DNA of 64,000 nt. Origin: Liolophura sinensis. Taxonomy: Eukaryota; Mollusca; Polyplacophora; Chitonida; Chitonidae. The stretch spans positions 53,735,249-53,799,248 of the forward strand of contig NC_088295.1 of the NCBI RefSeq assembly GCF_032854445.1, read 5' to 3'. The notes under the pieces were generated by a model. That model was not told the DNA's origin. It saw only the letters and a list, made by a program, of their open reading frames with translations, and did no database searches. Positions 12,344 to 24,090 of this stretch are shown one piece after another. Position 1 is the first letter of the stretch. Every line of letters starts with the position of its first letter. A program made the translations under genes and the position numbers.

Positions 12344-12690
12344 GTGCATCATCACAAGGCTCTCCTGCTTCTCAGTCCATCATCACAAGGCTCTCCTGCT
12401 TCTCAGTCCATCATCACAAGGCTCTCCTGCTTCTCAGTCCATCATCACAAGGCTCTCCTGCTTCTCAGTCCATCATCACAAGGCTCTCCTGCTTCTCAGT
12501 CCATCATCACAAGGCTCTCCTGCTTCTCAGTCCATCATCACAAGGCTCTCCTGCTTCTCAGTCCATCATCACAAGGCTCTCCTGCTTCTCAGTCTATCAT
12601 CGCAAGGCTCTCCTTCTTCTCAGTCCATCATCACAAGGCTCTCCTGCTTCTCAGTCTATCATCACAAGGCTCTCCTGCTTCTCAGGAAGT
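12344..12690. repeat. 31-bp minisatellite, very homogeneous
   Basis: Eleven tandem copies of a 31-bp unit built on 'catcacaaggctctcctgct' plus 'tctcagtccat'. The first seven or so copies are identical; the last few differ by single bases. A 31-bp period rotates through all three frames, so two long overlapping forward frames (122-123 codons) arise without being coding. Confidence 0.96.
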
Positions 12691-12691
12691 G

Positions 12692-13616
12692 AGTGTAGAC
12701 CCAAGTTTATAGACAAGTTTTAATTTATTTTTGTTAAGATCTAGAGGCATTGCCACAAAGTTAGTTTTGACTTATTAAGCCAAAATTTAATTTAAAGTGA
12801 TTTAATTTTGAGATTAGTCGTAGCACTTTACATCATTTGATGTAATAGGTGTTTTTTTTCAAATCTATAACAATTACAGTTCTGTTACCATAAATTATGA
12901 GCAACATTATGCAGTTTGGAATTTTGAAGTGAGCCAAAAGTTATGTTGTCAGAATATACTATTAAAGATACATATATGTATGAATCATGGACATGTGAAC
13001 AGGAAAAATAGGGGAAAATGATTATAAGGTACAAAATGATTATAAGGTACATACAAATTATTTGTATGTAAGAAAGATGATAGGTTAGCTATTATAGAGC
13101 ATAGTAAATAGATGCAAAAGTACAACAGCCCTATGCTGATTCATGCTGAATGCACGGACTTGGAAATCCCAGTCAAATGTGCTAGAGTTTGTATATACAT
13201 GTATGCCCTCAGTACCAGGTTACTTCCTAGCCCACAGGGGATCGAAGACCATGGGTGCCTTTGTGTTCCTCCGCTTCTCAGGGGCATGTGAAAGGCGTAT
13301 GGGGGAGATCTGAGGAGAGACTTCCTGCCTTGCTGAGGCCACTTCACAAGGAGACACACTGACTGATGCTTCAGTCTCTGGCAGTGCTGTACTCAGTCAG
13401 AGTGGGTCTGTGGCAAGCTTGTACACAGTGTTTAATGTGGCCCTTTAATTTGGAGGATGCAGAACTGTGTGCACATGTAGATGTCGTCAGCATGATGTCG
13501 GGCTTGTACAAGACAGGCTCTTGATTACTGCCTGATTAGCTGGACAGTAGTGGAGGTGACCAATAGCAGGTTACGTGGCTCTAAGGAGGGGAATGTGTAG
13601 AGATAACCGGTTACCT
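12692..13616. other. Non-coding stretch, no gene recognised
   Basis: Contains a short direct repeat of 'aaaatgattataaggtac' near 13015-13050. No exon recognised. Confidence 0.4.
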
Positions 13617-13644
13617 GTGCCCACACAGGGATAGGCTATAAAAG
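13617..13644 (+). promoter_or_regulatory. Candidate TATA-box promoter
   Basis: A perfect TATAAAAG at 13637-13644 follows 'tgcccacacagggatagg'. About 25-30 bp downstream is 'catcagtctg', which could serve as an initiator. The block resembles 3453-3481. It lies about 5.8 kb upstream of the Toll-like receptor start and on the same strand, so it could drive a 5' non-coding exon of that gene, but no splice pair can be proven from sequence alone. Confidence 0.3.
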
Positions 13645-14619
13645 TGTCACCCATCAGTCTGGCTGACCTCAGTCTAATCTAGAACTTCACACACAAAACC
13701 ACCAGGAACAAGAGGGGCTGCCCATATGTACCAGTTTACCCGACTTTCTGCCAGATTTCAGGTTTGACACTTGATTATGAATTGATATTGAATTTTAAAC
13801 AGAATAGATTGACTAGGTTAACCGTCTGCTCTTAGTTGAATTTTAAATTGATTGCATTGATTGTTTGAGCTTAATTACTTCAGTATTAATTTACAGCGGT
13901 CATCTTTATTTCAGATAATTCACATTAGAGCAAATTTAAATGTTTATTTCTTATTAAGACATTATCTGGATGTACCGTATATAATATGCAAAGCATGAGA
14001 AAATACAGAAATACATTGTGTGTATTTAATCTAGGGAATTAATGTTATAATCAGGTATAATAAATCTTCTTTCCTGTACAAACAAATGTCAGTACTTTTA
14101 TACAGGTTATTGATTTATTAAATATGCCAACTCTTTGTACTATTAAATGTTTCATCAGAAACTTGTTATATTATTTCAGCTCGTCATTTGTGAGCGTACT
14201 TTCTAAATTCAAAGTCACTGAGGGAAACCATTTCAGCTATTAATATACATGTATGCTGTTGTACATATATTACAATATTTTATATTCTGTTTGAAGTTGT
14301 ACTACATGGTCATTAACCAGGGAGTTATATATATATATGATTTCAGGTGTCGGATATGACCTAATCTAAACCACAAGTTGTGGGTGTCAAGAGACCTGTT
14401 GTATTTGATACCTTGGTCCCCATCGGCTTAGGTTTAGCCACAAATGTGTATAGTTTTGCCATATGACACCAACTTCCCAACAGTGTATAACCAGACATTC
14501 ACAGATAATCAATACAATTAATAAGTATTAGCATAAAAGATGCATAGGAGAAAAAAACTGGCCAAAAATTCTTGGTTCAGAGGTTATAATTAAAATATTG
14601 CTTTTCGTGGTAAAACCCA
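13645..14619. other. Non-coding stretch
   Basis: AT-rich; a (TA)n run of about 10 bases lies near 14328. If the promoter just upstream is real, a non-coding exon would begin near 13670, but I cannot fix its end. Confidence 0.35.
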
Positions 14620-14624
14620 TAGTT

Positions 14625-15095
14625 TTGTAGTAGCCTACTTTCCAAACAGTTTTGTGGTAGCCTACTTTCCAAACAGTTTTGTGGTAGCCTACTTTCCAAA
14701 CAGTTTTGTACTAGCCTACTTCCCAAACAGTTTTGTACAAGCCTGCTTTCCTTCCAAACAGTTTTGTAGTAGCCTACTTTCCAAACAGTTTTGTAGTAGC
14801 CTACTTTCCAAACAGTTTTGTGGTAGCCTACTTTCCAAACAGTTTTGTACCAGCCTATTTTCCAAACAGTTTTGTACAAGCCTGCTTTCCTTCCAAACAG
14901 TTTTGTAGTAGCCTACTTTCCAAACAGTTTTGTAGTAGCCTACTTTCCAAACAGTTTTGTGGTAGCCTACTTTCCAAACAGTTTTGTAGTAGCCTACTTT
15001 CCAAACAGTTTTGTTCTAGCCTGCTTTCTTTCCAAACAGTTTTGTAGTAGCCTACTTTCCAAACAGTATTGTTCTAGCCTACTTTCCAAACAAAG
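14625..15095. repeat. 27-bp minisatellite with a 31-bp variant
   Basis: About 17 copies of 'tagcctactttccaaacagt' plus 'tttgtag' (27 bp), interrupted at roughly 14735, 14877 and 15017 by a longer 31-bp variant containing 'cctgctttccttccaaacag' or a close form. The regular spacing of the long variant suggests that larger blocks have been copied. Frames on both strands stay open because 27 is a multiple of three. Confidence 0.94.
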
Positions 15096-16925
15096 TAAAT
15101 TTTCAGAATTAGATAAGACAAGGTTATATGCAGTATATAGGTTTTCCTTCTTTTAAACTTGATAAATGCACTTTCTGTGTAAGAAAATATGAAAGAGTGG
15201 AAAACTTAGAAGACAGAAAAGAACAAAATTGAACCGACATGTTGTCAACATCGTATTCGATGGTAGTGTGTTATCATCACATACAGGTGAGGTTAGATCA
15301 TGTGGCTTGCCTCTGTCACAAGTCCTCTCTCATTTAAGCTGAAGGTTACGTAGTAGAGCCAGCAGGCTCAGGTATTTGTCATGAACTGGAGGTATTTATA
15401 CAAGCTGTTGTTGTCATTCTGTGTCAACATAGTGGAGTCAGTCTGTATATGTGTAGAGCCATTGTCATGACATATTTGTCTTAACATTTTGTAAACAAAA
15501 CCTGCTTCAACTTGTAGACAAAGCCTTCTTCAACTTGTAGACAAAACCTTCTTCAACTTGTAGACAAAACCTGCTTCAACTTCAAACCCTTTGTGTATGT
15601 ATTAAGGGAAGAATCTGATTTCCTTAATAAATGTGATATAATGCTTATTAAAGCTAAATTATAATTTATAGAAGGATGTAGTTTTGATTATGTTAGGTTG
15701 AGTTTGCCTAGTTACTCAAGATTTTAAACCACGAGCAACAATTTTACAGTAATTGCACAACCAAAGAAGCATTCTGACTTTATTTTGGTGACAGAAGACT
15801 GTGCGGCTATTGCTGCGTCAACATAAAAACATGTCAAGTGCTGTAGGTATTCTCATTCAGTTATGTATGTCGGCCTCCTGATGTACTTGTTTACCTGTAC
15901 TGATATACAGGTAAGTAGCACGGGAGTGAACACACCCTGTACCCTATCAGGGGCAGCACACTCCGTAAGCTAGGACGTTCACCTTTTGACACGACCATGT
16001 TTGATTGTGAATGACCTCATGACTTCATTGACTTAGCTGCTGGAAAATTCTGTCTCAAGTAATACAGGATCCATCGTCTTTACATGGATTTAATGGTAAG
16101 ATTTTTTTGTACCATTGGAGTTAAGCATATTCATGAAGATCATTTTGAAACTTAGTTGTGATAGTTGCCGGTCTGTGTCTAATTTTGATGCCTCTCCTCC
16201 TTAAAAGGCATCTGAACAGCAGGTCGATCTTAGCAAGACAGTAAAATGCACGTTTTGAAATATGATGTTGTGACAACAGTGACTTGATCCCCTTTGTGAA
16301 CTGGCATATCACTTTACCGAATGTCCAGATCAGTCATGGTATGGTATATAGGATATAGAAAAGTAATTACACATGATTATATTGATCACCTTAATTATGT
16401 TCTTGGGTTGAATAAGGTGTCTTAATTATCCTGCATCCGAAAAAAATTCTTCCATTTTCATTGGACAGCAAATGTCAGATGGGGAAGATGGCAAGATCTC
16501 CATTGGTTTGGGTGTTAAACCAGTGGTAGGAGTGATTCACCGAAAATAGATTGTGCCAGCTGAAGCTTCTCCCAATATGAGAGTCGCTGACAGCATATTT
16601 TTCTGTATCCTGTCACTGAGTTACCATGTGGCTAATAAAATGATCCAGAATAATGATATTCTGTCGTTAGTTTTATTTAAACAGAAATACCGCCATGTTC
16701 AAAGACAGGCAGGTAGCTCGGTCATGCTACAAGGCGATGTCATTGCGAACTGGAATGTCACTCTGTGGTCGCAATAATGTAACCTGAAAACTACATATTG
16801 CTTTATAGCCCCAGGCTGTACTCTAGTCACTATTTCTTGTAAACTTTTGTAATAAAAAAGGCAGATTTCTTATTGTAGCCTTAGTTTTGGAATATAATGT
16901 TTGTAGTCTACAATTCCATCACTTA
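15096..16925. other. Non-coding stretch with a small 24-bp repeat
   Basis: Four copies of 'caacttgtagacaaaacc' with short linkers lie at about 15498-15585. No exon or RNA gene recognised in the rest. Confidence 0.4.
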
Positions 16926-16935
16926 CATGCTGTGT

Positions 16936-17203
16936 ATTTTATTTATTTATTTGATTGGTGTTTTACGCCGTACTCAAGAATATTTCACTTATATGACGGT
17001 AGCCAGCATTATGGTGGGAGGAAACCGGGCAGAGCCTGGGGGAACCCACAACCATCCACAGGTTGCTGACAGACATTCCCATGTACGGCCAGAGAGGAAG
17101 CCAGCATGAGCTGGACTTGAACTCACAGCGACCGCATTGGTGAGAGACTCCTGGGTCATTACGCTGTGCTAGCGCGCTAACCAACTGAGCCACAGAGGCC
17201 CCT
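16936..17203 (-). mobile_element. Full-length SINE-A with near-perfect target duplication
   Basis: Complete reverse copy: (attt)n, 'ggtgttttacgccgtactca', the central block, B box 'ggacttgaactcacagcgac' and head 'ccaactgagccacagaggcc'. The flanking 10-bp repeats catgctgtgt (16926-16935) and catactgtgt (17204-17213) differ at one base, so this insertion is slightly older than the one at 6159. Confidence 0.92.
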
Positions 17204-17319
17204 CATACTGTGTCGTTAACACGGTCAAAGGTATTGCCAAGGGGCTGCTTGAGTCATTTTTTTACATTTAAAGCTGCATGGTCAGATTTGACAGCAATTG
17301 GCATGTAACACCTCTCTGA

Positions 17320-17395
17320 AAGTATGTGTCAGCGATGAAAGTATGTGTCAGCGATGAAAGTATGTGTCAACGATGAAAGTATGTGTCAACATAAA
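17320..17395. repeat. 19-bp tandem repeat, four copies
   Basis: 'gaaagtatgtgtcagcgat' is repeated, with the third and fourth copies changed to tcaac. Confidence 0.9.
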
Positions 17396-17477
17396 GACTC
17401 AGACGTGCTGGATGTTATGTTTATCTGTTCTGTCTACATGTGGAAGTAATGCCTTGAAAATCATCGCTAGCAAGCTG

Positions 17478-17592
17478 CAGGGTTTCCCCTGGACTCTGTC
17501 CGGTTTCCTCCCACCATAATGCTGGTTGCCATCGCATAAGTTAAATATTCTTGAGTACAGCAAACACTAATCAAGTAAATAAATTAATAAAA
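17478..17592 (+). mobile_element. SINE-A 3' fragment
   Basis: Starts 'gcagggtttcccctggactc', keeps 'ggtttcctcccaccataatg' and 'taaatattcttgagtacagc', and ends in an AAAT-rich tail. The tRNA head is missing. Confidence 0.8.
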
Positions 17593-18038
17593 ATGGTAAT
17601 CTACATGTACATAGTGATGTTGTAAGAATTGTAATCTGCAAATACATATTAACTTCGACATGTAGGTTGATGTGAATGTATCTTATACAAGATCTTTTAT
17701 CCTACACTAAGTCAGGTTTGACGAGGAAGTTTAAAAATGAGACAAGCTGCAACTTGAAACTAACTTTTCTGGGCCTGGAAAATCAGGGGGTTTCTGTAGT
17801 TGAGCCGTGAAAAGCCAAACAACCAATCTTCAAGAGAGTTTTGCCTGGTTGAAAGTTATTTTAAAAGTTCTGATGACAACATAATTTTTGTTCTCATTTT
17901 AGGGTGAGGCTTGCACTGTACGAGAATGACAATTCAAGGAGAGTATTAGATGTCTACTGTTCACAGCCCTTGGGTTTAGTGTGGGGAAAGATGAATACAG
18001 GGCCAGGAAATTGCTCAGTGGAATGTCAGAGATGAGGC

Positions 18039-18046
18039 TGACGTCA
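18039..18046. promoter_or_regulatory. TGACGTCA (CRE/ATF-type site)
   Basis: A perfect eight-base CREB/ATF palindrome 1.4 kb upstream of the receptor start. An inverted CCAAT word (ccattgg) follows at about 18076. Both are short words and could be chance, but the 18030-18130 stretch is less AT-rich than its surroundings. Confidence 0.25.
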
Positions 18047-18369
18047 CCCCTAAGCTACACACTCTGCCTCAGCCCATTGGTCTGTGCTGATAGTGCACGT
18101 TTGGAATACAAAGAGAGGGGTGGGAGAAACAAACAAGGCTGCCCTTTACGTGTTAAGTGAGAATTACTCTGTATTGAAATAAATGCTTACAGTGAAGAAT
18201 TCGTGACATTGCCTACCAACACAGTCTCTGATGACCCGGATCTAGTTGTTTAGCAAATGTGAAAGAAAAAAAAAACATATTGGAAGAGTTTAGGATATCC
18301 ATGAACTTTCTTCTGTCCAAAGGATGAGAGTTTGGTTTTCTCTGACAGCAGTGTGTTGGGCACTCTGTT

Positions 18370-18705
18370 CTGCCATGTCTTAAGCACTGTGTGTAAAAAA
18401 AATCTCAGTGCTGTTTCTTGTATTGGACGCTGTGTGAACAGAACTCAATGCCGTGCCTTAATGTTGGACCCTATGTGAACAGAACTCATTGCTGTGCTAG
18501 GTGTTGGACACTGTATGAACAGAATTCAGTGCTGTGTCAACTGTTGGACACTGTATGAACAGAACTCAGTGCTGTGCCAAGTGTTGAACACTGTGTGAAC
18601 AGAACTCAGCACTGTGCCAAGTGTTGGACACTGTATGAACAGAACTCAGTGCTGTGCCCAGTGTTGGACACTGTGTCAACAGAACTCACTGCTGCGCTGT
18701 GTTAG
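18370..18705. repeat. 40-bp minisatellite
   Basis: About eight diverged copies of 'ttggacactgtatgaacaga' plus 'actcagtgctgtgccaagtg'. The outer copies are the most diverged. Confidence 0.88.
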
Positions 18706-19408
18706 GGAGTGTTTCTGCTGCTCAATGCTGAATTGCCAGTCTTGGCTGTAAAGATGACCTGTGTTAATGTAGTGAGACATAGTAGTTGACATACTTCACT
18801 TAGATCTGCACGGCAACCTTACATAACATCCGTGAGCGTGTCATTGGACAGACGTAACCTGAGCAGGTGCATGTTTGTGTGTGTGTGTATATATGTATAT
18901 GATATGCACATTAATATGGAGAGCATCTGGCATGTAACTGAAAGCCAACGGACGTTCATCATCTGAAAGGAGAGGCTGCCTGTGAAAAGCCGATTTATAG
19001 TCAGAATATTTTGTGTAGAAATGACATGTCATTGTGATGTACACTGCTGGTTATGTCCTGACATGCAAAGTGAAGAACATCATGGATACTCCGTTGTTTT
19101 GAAGAACTCTTGATTCAGATCTAACAACATTGAGAAAAGTTTTCCCAAGTGACAATTATCAACACAAGTAATCATCTCATCAGGGTATGGCATACCTGTA
19201 ATATGTGTAGCACAGAGCTTTCCGGGAGATGCAGTTACACCGGATAACCGGCATGAATAATCCTAGAAACAAGAAGCTTTTTAACTATTTAATTGTCCAC
19301 CACATTCTTTGATACAGAGTGCCTTGTTTAGCAAAAGATGTCAAACACGTGCAAGAGGTTCTTCGTGGGATGTGCTGTGCTACTGTGATGTAGCAATAGA
19401 ATTACACT

Positions 19409-22400
19409 ATGTCACTATTGACACCCAATCATAGTGCCAATTGCTGTGTGTACTCTGATCTCAGAGTGTCCAAACCTGTTATGTTGAGTGTCTACAAAGC
19501 CTTGATCTTGGTAGTGCTACCAGCTCTATGCTTTGGGCTAGGCAAGACCGGTTACCCCTGCCCCAAGGACTGTGATTGCTTCGTCTTCCCTGAGGACAAG
19601 AATGCTGTCCATGTGCGATGTGCCATTGATGTTCTTAGTTCCAAACGATTTAACTTCTCAGTCATACAAACGAATGACACAGCTGGACTGTATATACAGT
19701 GTGATAAGGAGTTTTCACCCCATTATACTAATTACATATCCAATTTCATGTTCAGCCATTTGATACATTTGAAAGTGTTGGAAATTCATGACTGCCAAAT
19801 CACAGATATTTCCAGACTGGCCTTGTATGGTCTAACCACATTACAAAAGTTCCGTATTGTTCGAGCGAAACATTTGACGTTTGCAGAAAAGGTGTTTGCA
19901 GAACTGCCTTCATTGAAGCATTTGGAAATCACAGGAAGCCAGTTTGTGTACATCCCTTCGAATGGCTTGTGTGGCTCTCATAATTTAAACAAATTAAATT
20001 TTACAAATAGTAGAGTGAGAGATGTCAGTGAAGTTGGCCTTTCTTGTGTTCAGCCTCTGGCCAGTCTGCTCTACATGGATTTCTCACAAAATTTCCTTAC
20101 ACAACTTCCTGTGGATTTCAGTGTCAAGTTTCCAAAATTACAGGGAGTGTTCTTAAGTAACAATCGTATTTCTAAAATTCAACCTGGAACTTTCAGAAAC
20201 TTGAAAGACTTGCGATTGCTGAGTTTGTCCAAAAATTTTCTGGCTACTTTACCACAAGAGTTTCTGATGAATTGTGTGAATCTGACTGGGATTGGATTGT
20301 CCGACAATGAGCTGTCAAGGATTCCAAAAGGTTTCCTGAGGAGGTTACCCAGGCTGAAAATATTTGAAGCAAGAAACACTTTCCTTGGTGATTCTGTTTG
20401 GGAAGAGATGTTGAAAAGCTCAGCGTTGGAAATTTTAGACTTGAGCAACAGTGCGCTGACTTACATTAATTCTACTGTGATGTCTAATCTAAGACAGTTA
20501 AAGCGTTTAGTTTTGTCTGGTAATGGCATTAGGGAACTTCCAAATAACGTGCTACAACGTCAATCAAAACTAGAACTGTTGTATCTCAGAAACAATGAGA
20601 TCACTGAGATTGGAAAGAACTCTTTGGTAGGGTTGAAAAGTTTACAAGCTCTGACTCTCTACAACAACAACATTTCCATTATTCACAATGCTGCTTTCCG
20701 TAAGCTGTCTACTTCTTTAACTCAGTTTTTGAATTTGAGTTCCAATGCCCTGACAAAGGTGCCCAGAGCTGTTAGTGTACTGGGTAAACTGGTGTCTCTG
20801 GACATCAGTCACAATAAAATTGACTCGCTTTTCATAAACTCATTAGAGGGGTTGGACAGTTTGTTGGAGTTGCACATATCCCATAACAAACTTACTTACA
20901 TACCACAAAATGTCTTCCAAAAGTGTCCCAATCTAATCATTCTCAATATTGCATCTAACAACATCAGCAGAGTTCAAAACAATGCCTTTGGCGAACTGAG
21001 ACGGTTAAGATATGTGTGGTTGGAGGACAATCGTTTATCTGATGTTGGCTGGGTATTTACCAACATAGATAATCTTCAGTTCCTAAATTTGTCCAACAAT
21101 ATAATATCAGAGCCGGTAAGCCCGTATCTATTTCCGTCCACACTGGAATACTTGTACCTGGCTGGGAACCAGATCTCCACCATTTTGGATGGGTCTTTTG
21201 AAAATATGCATGATCTGAAACTTTTAGATCTGAGAGGGAACCGTTTGTCGGTTATTTCTAGCATGTCACTGCGAGTATCTCTCAGGAACTGGCAGACGCC
21301 ATACCTTCTCTTGCGTGGCAATCCACTTAGTTGCGTCTGTAAAATGGCATGGCTTAAATATCTTGTTTCTGGAAACCACTCCGATGCTTCCCACTATTTC
21401 CAGATTGGAGATTATGAAAGTCTGCTATGCCATGAACCTGAACATTTGCAGTTCCATTTTTTGTCACGAACTCCCTACAGGGACTTTGTTTGTTATTACA
21501 CAGTGAATTGTTTATTGCGAGAATGTTCATGTTGCTACTTTGAAGGTTGTGACTGTAAGTCGGTGTGCCCTGCTAACTGTACTTGTTATCATGACCAGAG
21601 CTGGTCTGTCCATATGGTCAACTGTCAGGCTAGCGGTATGACAGAGTTACCTCCCTTCCTTCCCAGAACCATGACAGAACTACGCCTCGACGGAAACCAA
21701 CTCAATAATTTGGACAAACATTCCTTTTTAGCACGTGACTTCCTGAGTGTAATATATCTGAACAACAGTCAAATACAGGAGCTGGACAACAAAACATTTC
21801 ATGGCCTACCAAAACTGAAAGTGCTTTTCCTCAACAACAACAATATCGAGGCTCTAGTCAGTGGAGTGTTTAATGGCTTGTCGGTTCTTGAAGAATTATA
21901 TCTGGATCATAACAAACTAACCTTTATATCCCAAGGAGTTTTTGATGTTCTGTTTGCACTGAAGAAGCTCACATTGAATGAAAATGCACTGAGTAATTTT
22001 GAGAGCCTGATGGTAAGTCTTCCTTCCGCATCCGTTCAGGTATACTTGGCCGACAACCCTTACTTCTGCACTTGTTCCCAGCTGGACACAATTCAGGAAG
22101 TGATCAACTCTCATGGAAGTTTGGTAAGAGACTTGCACAATTTAACGTGCAACATATCTGAAAATGAAATGGCTGAAAATGTCTCAGATGCACACTATTT
22201 CATTTCGTCTGCTCAGAATGAGTTAAGCACAAGACACAGAATCATTGAAGTTGTGAATAATCTAGACATGTTTTGCCCTAACACGACACAGTCTATGGTG
22301 ACCTCTGTCAGTTTAGGGCATAGACCGCTACCCGGCTCTCATCTGGCCTTGATAATCATAGCCGCCATTGTTCTTGTGTTCACTTTCACTGCTTTGTTTC

Positions 22401-23041
22401 TGTTTGTAAAGAGGAAATTCATCCAGGTCTGGCTCTACACAAAATTTGGGATGAGGCTAAAACATCCCAATCTCAAAGCAGACCAGGATAAGAAATATGA
22501 TGCATTCATATCTTATAGTAGCAAGGACGAACATTTTGTTGTTCACGAGCTGGCACCGCGATTAGAGCAAGGAAATCCCTCGTACAAACTTTGTCTTCAT
22601 TACCGAGATTTTCCCGTGGGTGCCAGCATCGCGGAAAGTATTATTGAAGCTGTGGAGTCGAGTCGAAGAATTATCTTGGTGCTGTCAACAAACTTTTTGC
22701 AAAGTGAGTGGTGCCGATTCGAATTCCAGTCAGCCCATCACCAGGTACTAAAAGATCGCCTCAATAGACTGATAGTTATTCTGCTGACCGATATTCCATT
22801 CACCAAGCTGGACCCGGATTTAAAGCTGTATCTGAAGATGAACACATACCTGAAGTGTGGGGATCCGTGGTTTTGGGAGAAGCTCAGATTTGCTCTGCCA
22901 GAGATCCCTAAACCAAAAGTGAACAAAAACTGTAAGCGGAAGAAAAAGAAAGGTGGTCAGAATGGTGTTGGTCCGTCAGTGTATGTGGTCTTTGGTTCCA
23001 GTGTCAGTTTGCATACCTATGAGGAGGTGCAGCCTGTATGA
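19409..23041 (+). CDS. Toll-like receptor, multiple-cysteine-cluster type, intronless
   Basis: Type I membrane receptor that would sense a ligand outside the cell and signal through TIR adaptors such as MyD88. The 1210-residue frame is uninterrupted. Order seen: hydrophobic signal segment at about 27-45; a cysteine-rich LRR cap (CPKDCDC); about twenty leucine-rich repeats; a first C-terminal cap (about 640-700); a second N-terminal cap (about 715-735); a few more repeats; a second C-terminal cap (about 880-960); a membrane segment at about 977-1001; and a TIR domain at about 1027-1165 with YDAFISYSSKD (box 1), the BB-loop RDFPVGASI (box 2) and FWEKLRFAL (box 3). Two cap pairs place it with Drosophila Toll and other protostome receptors. 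The first ATG leaves 24 residues before the signal segment; Met25 (19481) would give a conventional signal peptide and may be the true start. Single-exon coding is common for molluscan TLRs. The ligand cannot be told. Confidence 0.96.
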   Translation: MSLLTPNHSANCCVYSDLRVSKPVMLSVYKALILVVLPALCFGLGKTGYPCPKDCDCFVFPEDKNAVHVRCAIDVLSSKRFNFSVIQTNDTAGLYIQCDKEFSPHYTNYISNFMFSHLIHLKVLEIHDCQITDISRLALYGLTTLQKFRIVRAKHLTFAEKVFAELPSLKHLEITGSQFVYIPSNGLCGSHNLNKLNFTNSRVRDVSEVGLSCVQPLASLLYMDFSQNFLTQLPVDFSVKFPKLQGVFLSNNRISKIQPGTFRNLKDLRLLSLSKNFLATLPQEFLMNCVNLTGIGLSDNELSRIPKGFLRRLPRLKIFEARNTFLGDSVWEEMLKSSALEILDLSNSALTYINSTVMSNLRQLKRLVLSGNGIRELPNNVLQRQSKLELLYLRNNEITEIGKNSLVGLKSLQALTLYNNNISIIHNAAFRKLSTSLTQFLNLSSNALTKVPRAVSVLGKLVSLDISHNKIDSLFINSLEGLDSLLELHISHNKLTYIPQNVFQKCPNLIILNIASNNISRVQNNAFGELRRLRYVWLEDNRLSDVGWVFTNIDNLQFLNLSNNIISEPVSPYLFPSTLEYLYLAGNQISTILDGSFENMHDLKLLDLRGNRLSVISSMSLRVSLRNWQTPYLLLRGNPLSCVCKMAWLKYLVSGNHSDASHYFQIGDYESLLCHEPEHLQFHFLSRTPYRDFVCYYTVNCLLRECSCCYFEGCDCKSVCPANCTCYHDQSWSVHMVNCQASGMTELPPFLPRTMTELRLDGNQLNNLDKHSFLARDFLSVIYLNNSQIQELDNKTFHGLPKLKVLFLNNNNIEALVSGVFNGLSVLEELYLDHNKLTFISQGVFDVLFALKKLTLNENALSNFESLMVSLPSASVQVYLADNPYFCTCSQLDTIQEVINSHGSLVRDLHNLTCNISENEMAENVSDAHYFISSAQNELSTRHRIIEVVNNLDMFCPNTTQSMVTSVSLGHRPLPGSHLALIIIAAIVLVFTFTALFLFVKRKFIQVWLYTKFGMRLKHPNLKADQDKKYDAFISYSSKDEHFVVHELAPRLEQGNPSYKLCLHYRDFPVGASIAESIIEAVESSRRIILVLSTNFLQSEWCRFEFQSAHHQVLKDRLNRLIVILLTDIPFTKLDPDLKLYLKMNTYLKCGDPWFWEKLRFALPEIPKPKVNKNCKRKKKKGGQNGVGPSVYVVFGSSVSLHTYEEVQPV

Positions 23042-23971
23042 GTGCTATGTCAGTTAATCAAACTATTAATATCTGTGTGTTATAAGAGTTGGTAAAAAAA
23101 CTGTATTATATTTATAAAGGTGCTTATATAAACGTGTATGATAATGCAAGAGAATCTCAAAATATTGAAATCAGCATTTTTTTGTTCTTCAGTATTTCTG
23201 TTCACGTATTTAGCCATTTTCAGGAATTTACTACGGAAAGAAATGGTGATGCTTTAAATATGTACACACAGCAAAAACGACAAAGAAATCTAGGTTGTAA
23301 ACATGTAGAGTTTGAGCAGAGGGGAGAGAATGAAAGTACATTCCTGAAGATGTCTACATATTTACACTGAAATATGTATTGAAAAAACTTTGCCCTCATT
23401 ATTCAGAATTTCTCTTGTGTTGTTCTACACAAAACTGATATGTGGTCATAGCCCAGAGAGTCTTTGTATATACCTGTATAGTGTGCATGTGTGGTTTATT
23501 TGTCATGGAGAGTGTGGTAATACCCTTGGTAAAAATCATGGTTTCTTTTACCAGATATCATTCACACATGACTAATGTCATTTATTTCACCATAAGAAAT
23601 AGTAATTTCTAACAAACTTAAATGAAAAAAAAAAAAAAAAAACAGTGGTGGAAAGAAAATAAGTTTATCCAACTGGGAAAACGTATATCTGTACAAGCAT
23701 GACTGTGATGAAAGGTACACCATATTTACCAGTAGCGATACACCCAAAACTGTACAAGAAGAAACTTGTTATTATGCACACAGATGTGAACATGGTTTAT
23801 GCCTGGTTCGTCTGCACAGACCCAAGTGTTCACAAACGCATTCGTAAAAATACATGTCCAGAAAGTGTCTAAAACATAGGCTATTTATTTATGGAAATTA
23901 TGTATTTATAGTAGTTAAAGTTGCAAAGCTAACTTTTCGTTTGACTTTGAACAAGACTTGTTATTATTGAT

Positions 23972-24090
23972 GTTAATGTTTGTTTATTTGATTGGTGTTT
24001 TATACAGTACTCAAGAATATTTCCATTGTATCATAGTGGTTAGGGTTATTGGTGGGGAAAACTGACCAGTGCCCAGAGGATACTCTCGTA
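23972..24090 (-). mobile_element. Diverged SINE-A 3' fragment
   Basis: 'tttatttgattggtgtttta' followed by 'tactcaagaatatttcc' marks the 3' end of SINE-A in reverse; similarity fades after about 24060. Confidence 0.6.

Noticed and set aside
12321-12712. Two overlapping 122-123 codon forward frames
   Set aside because: Produced by a 31-bp tandem repeat that lacks stops in these frames.
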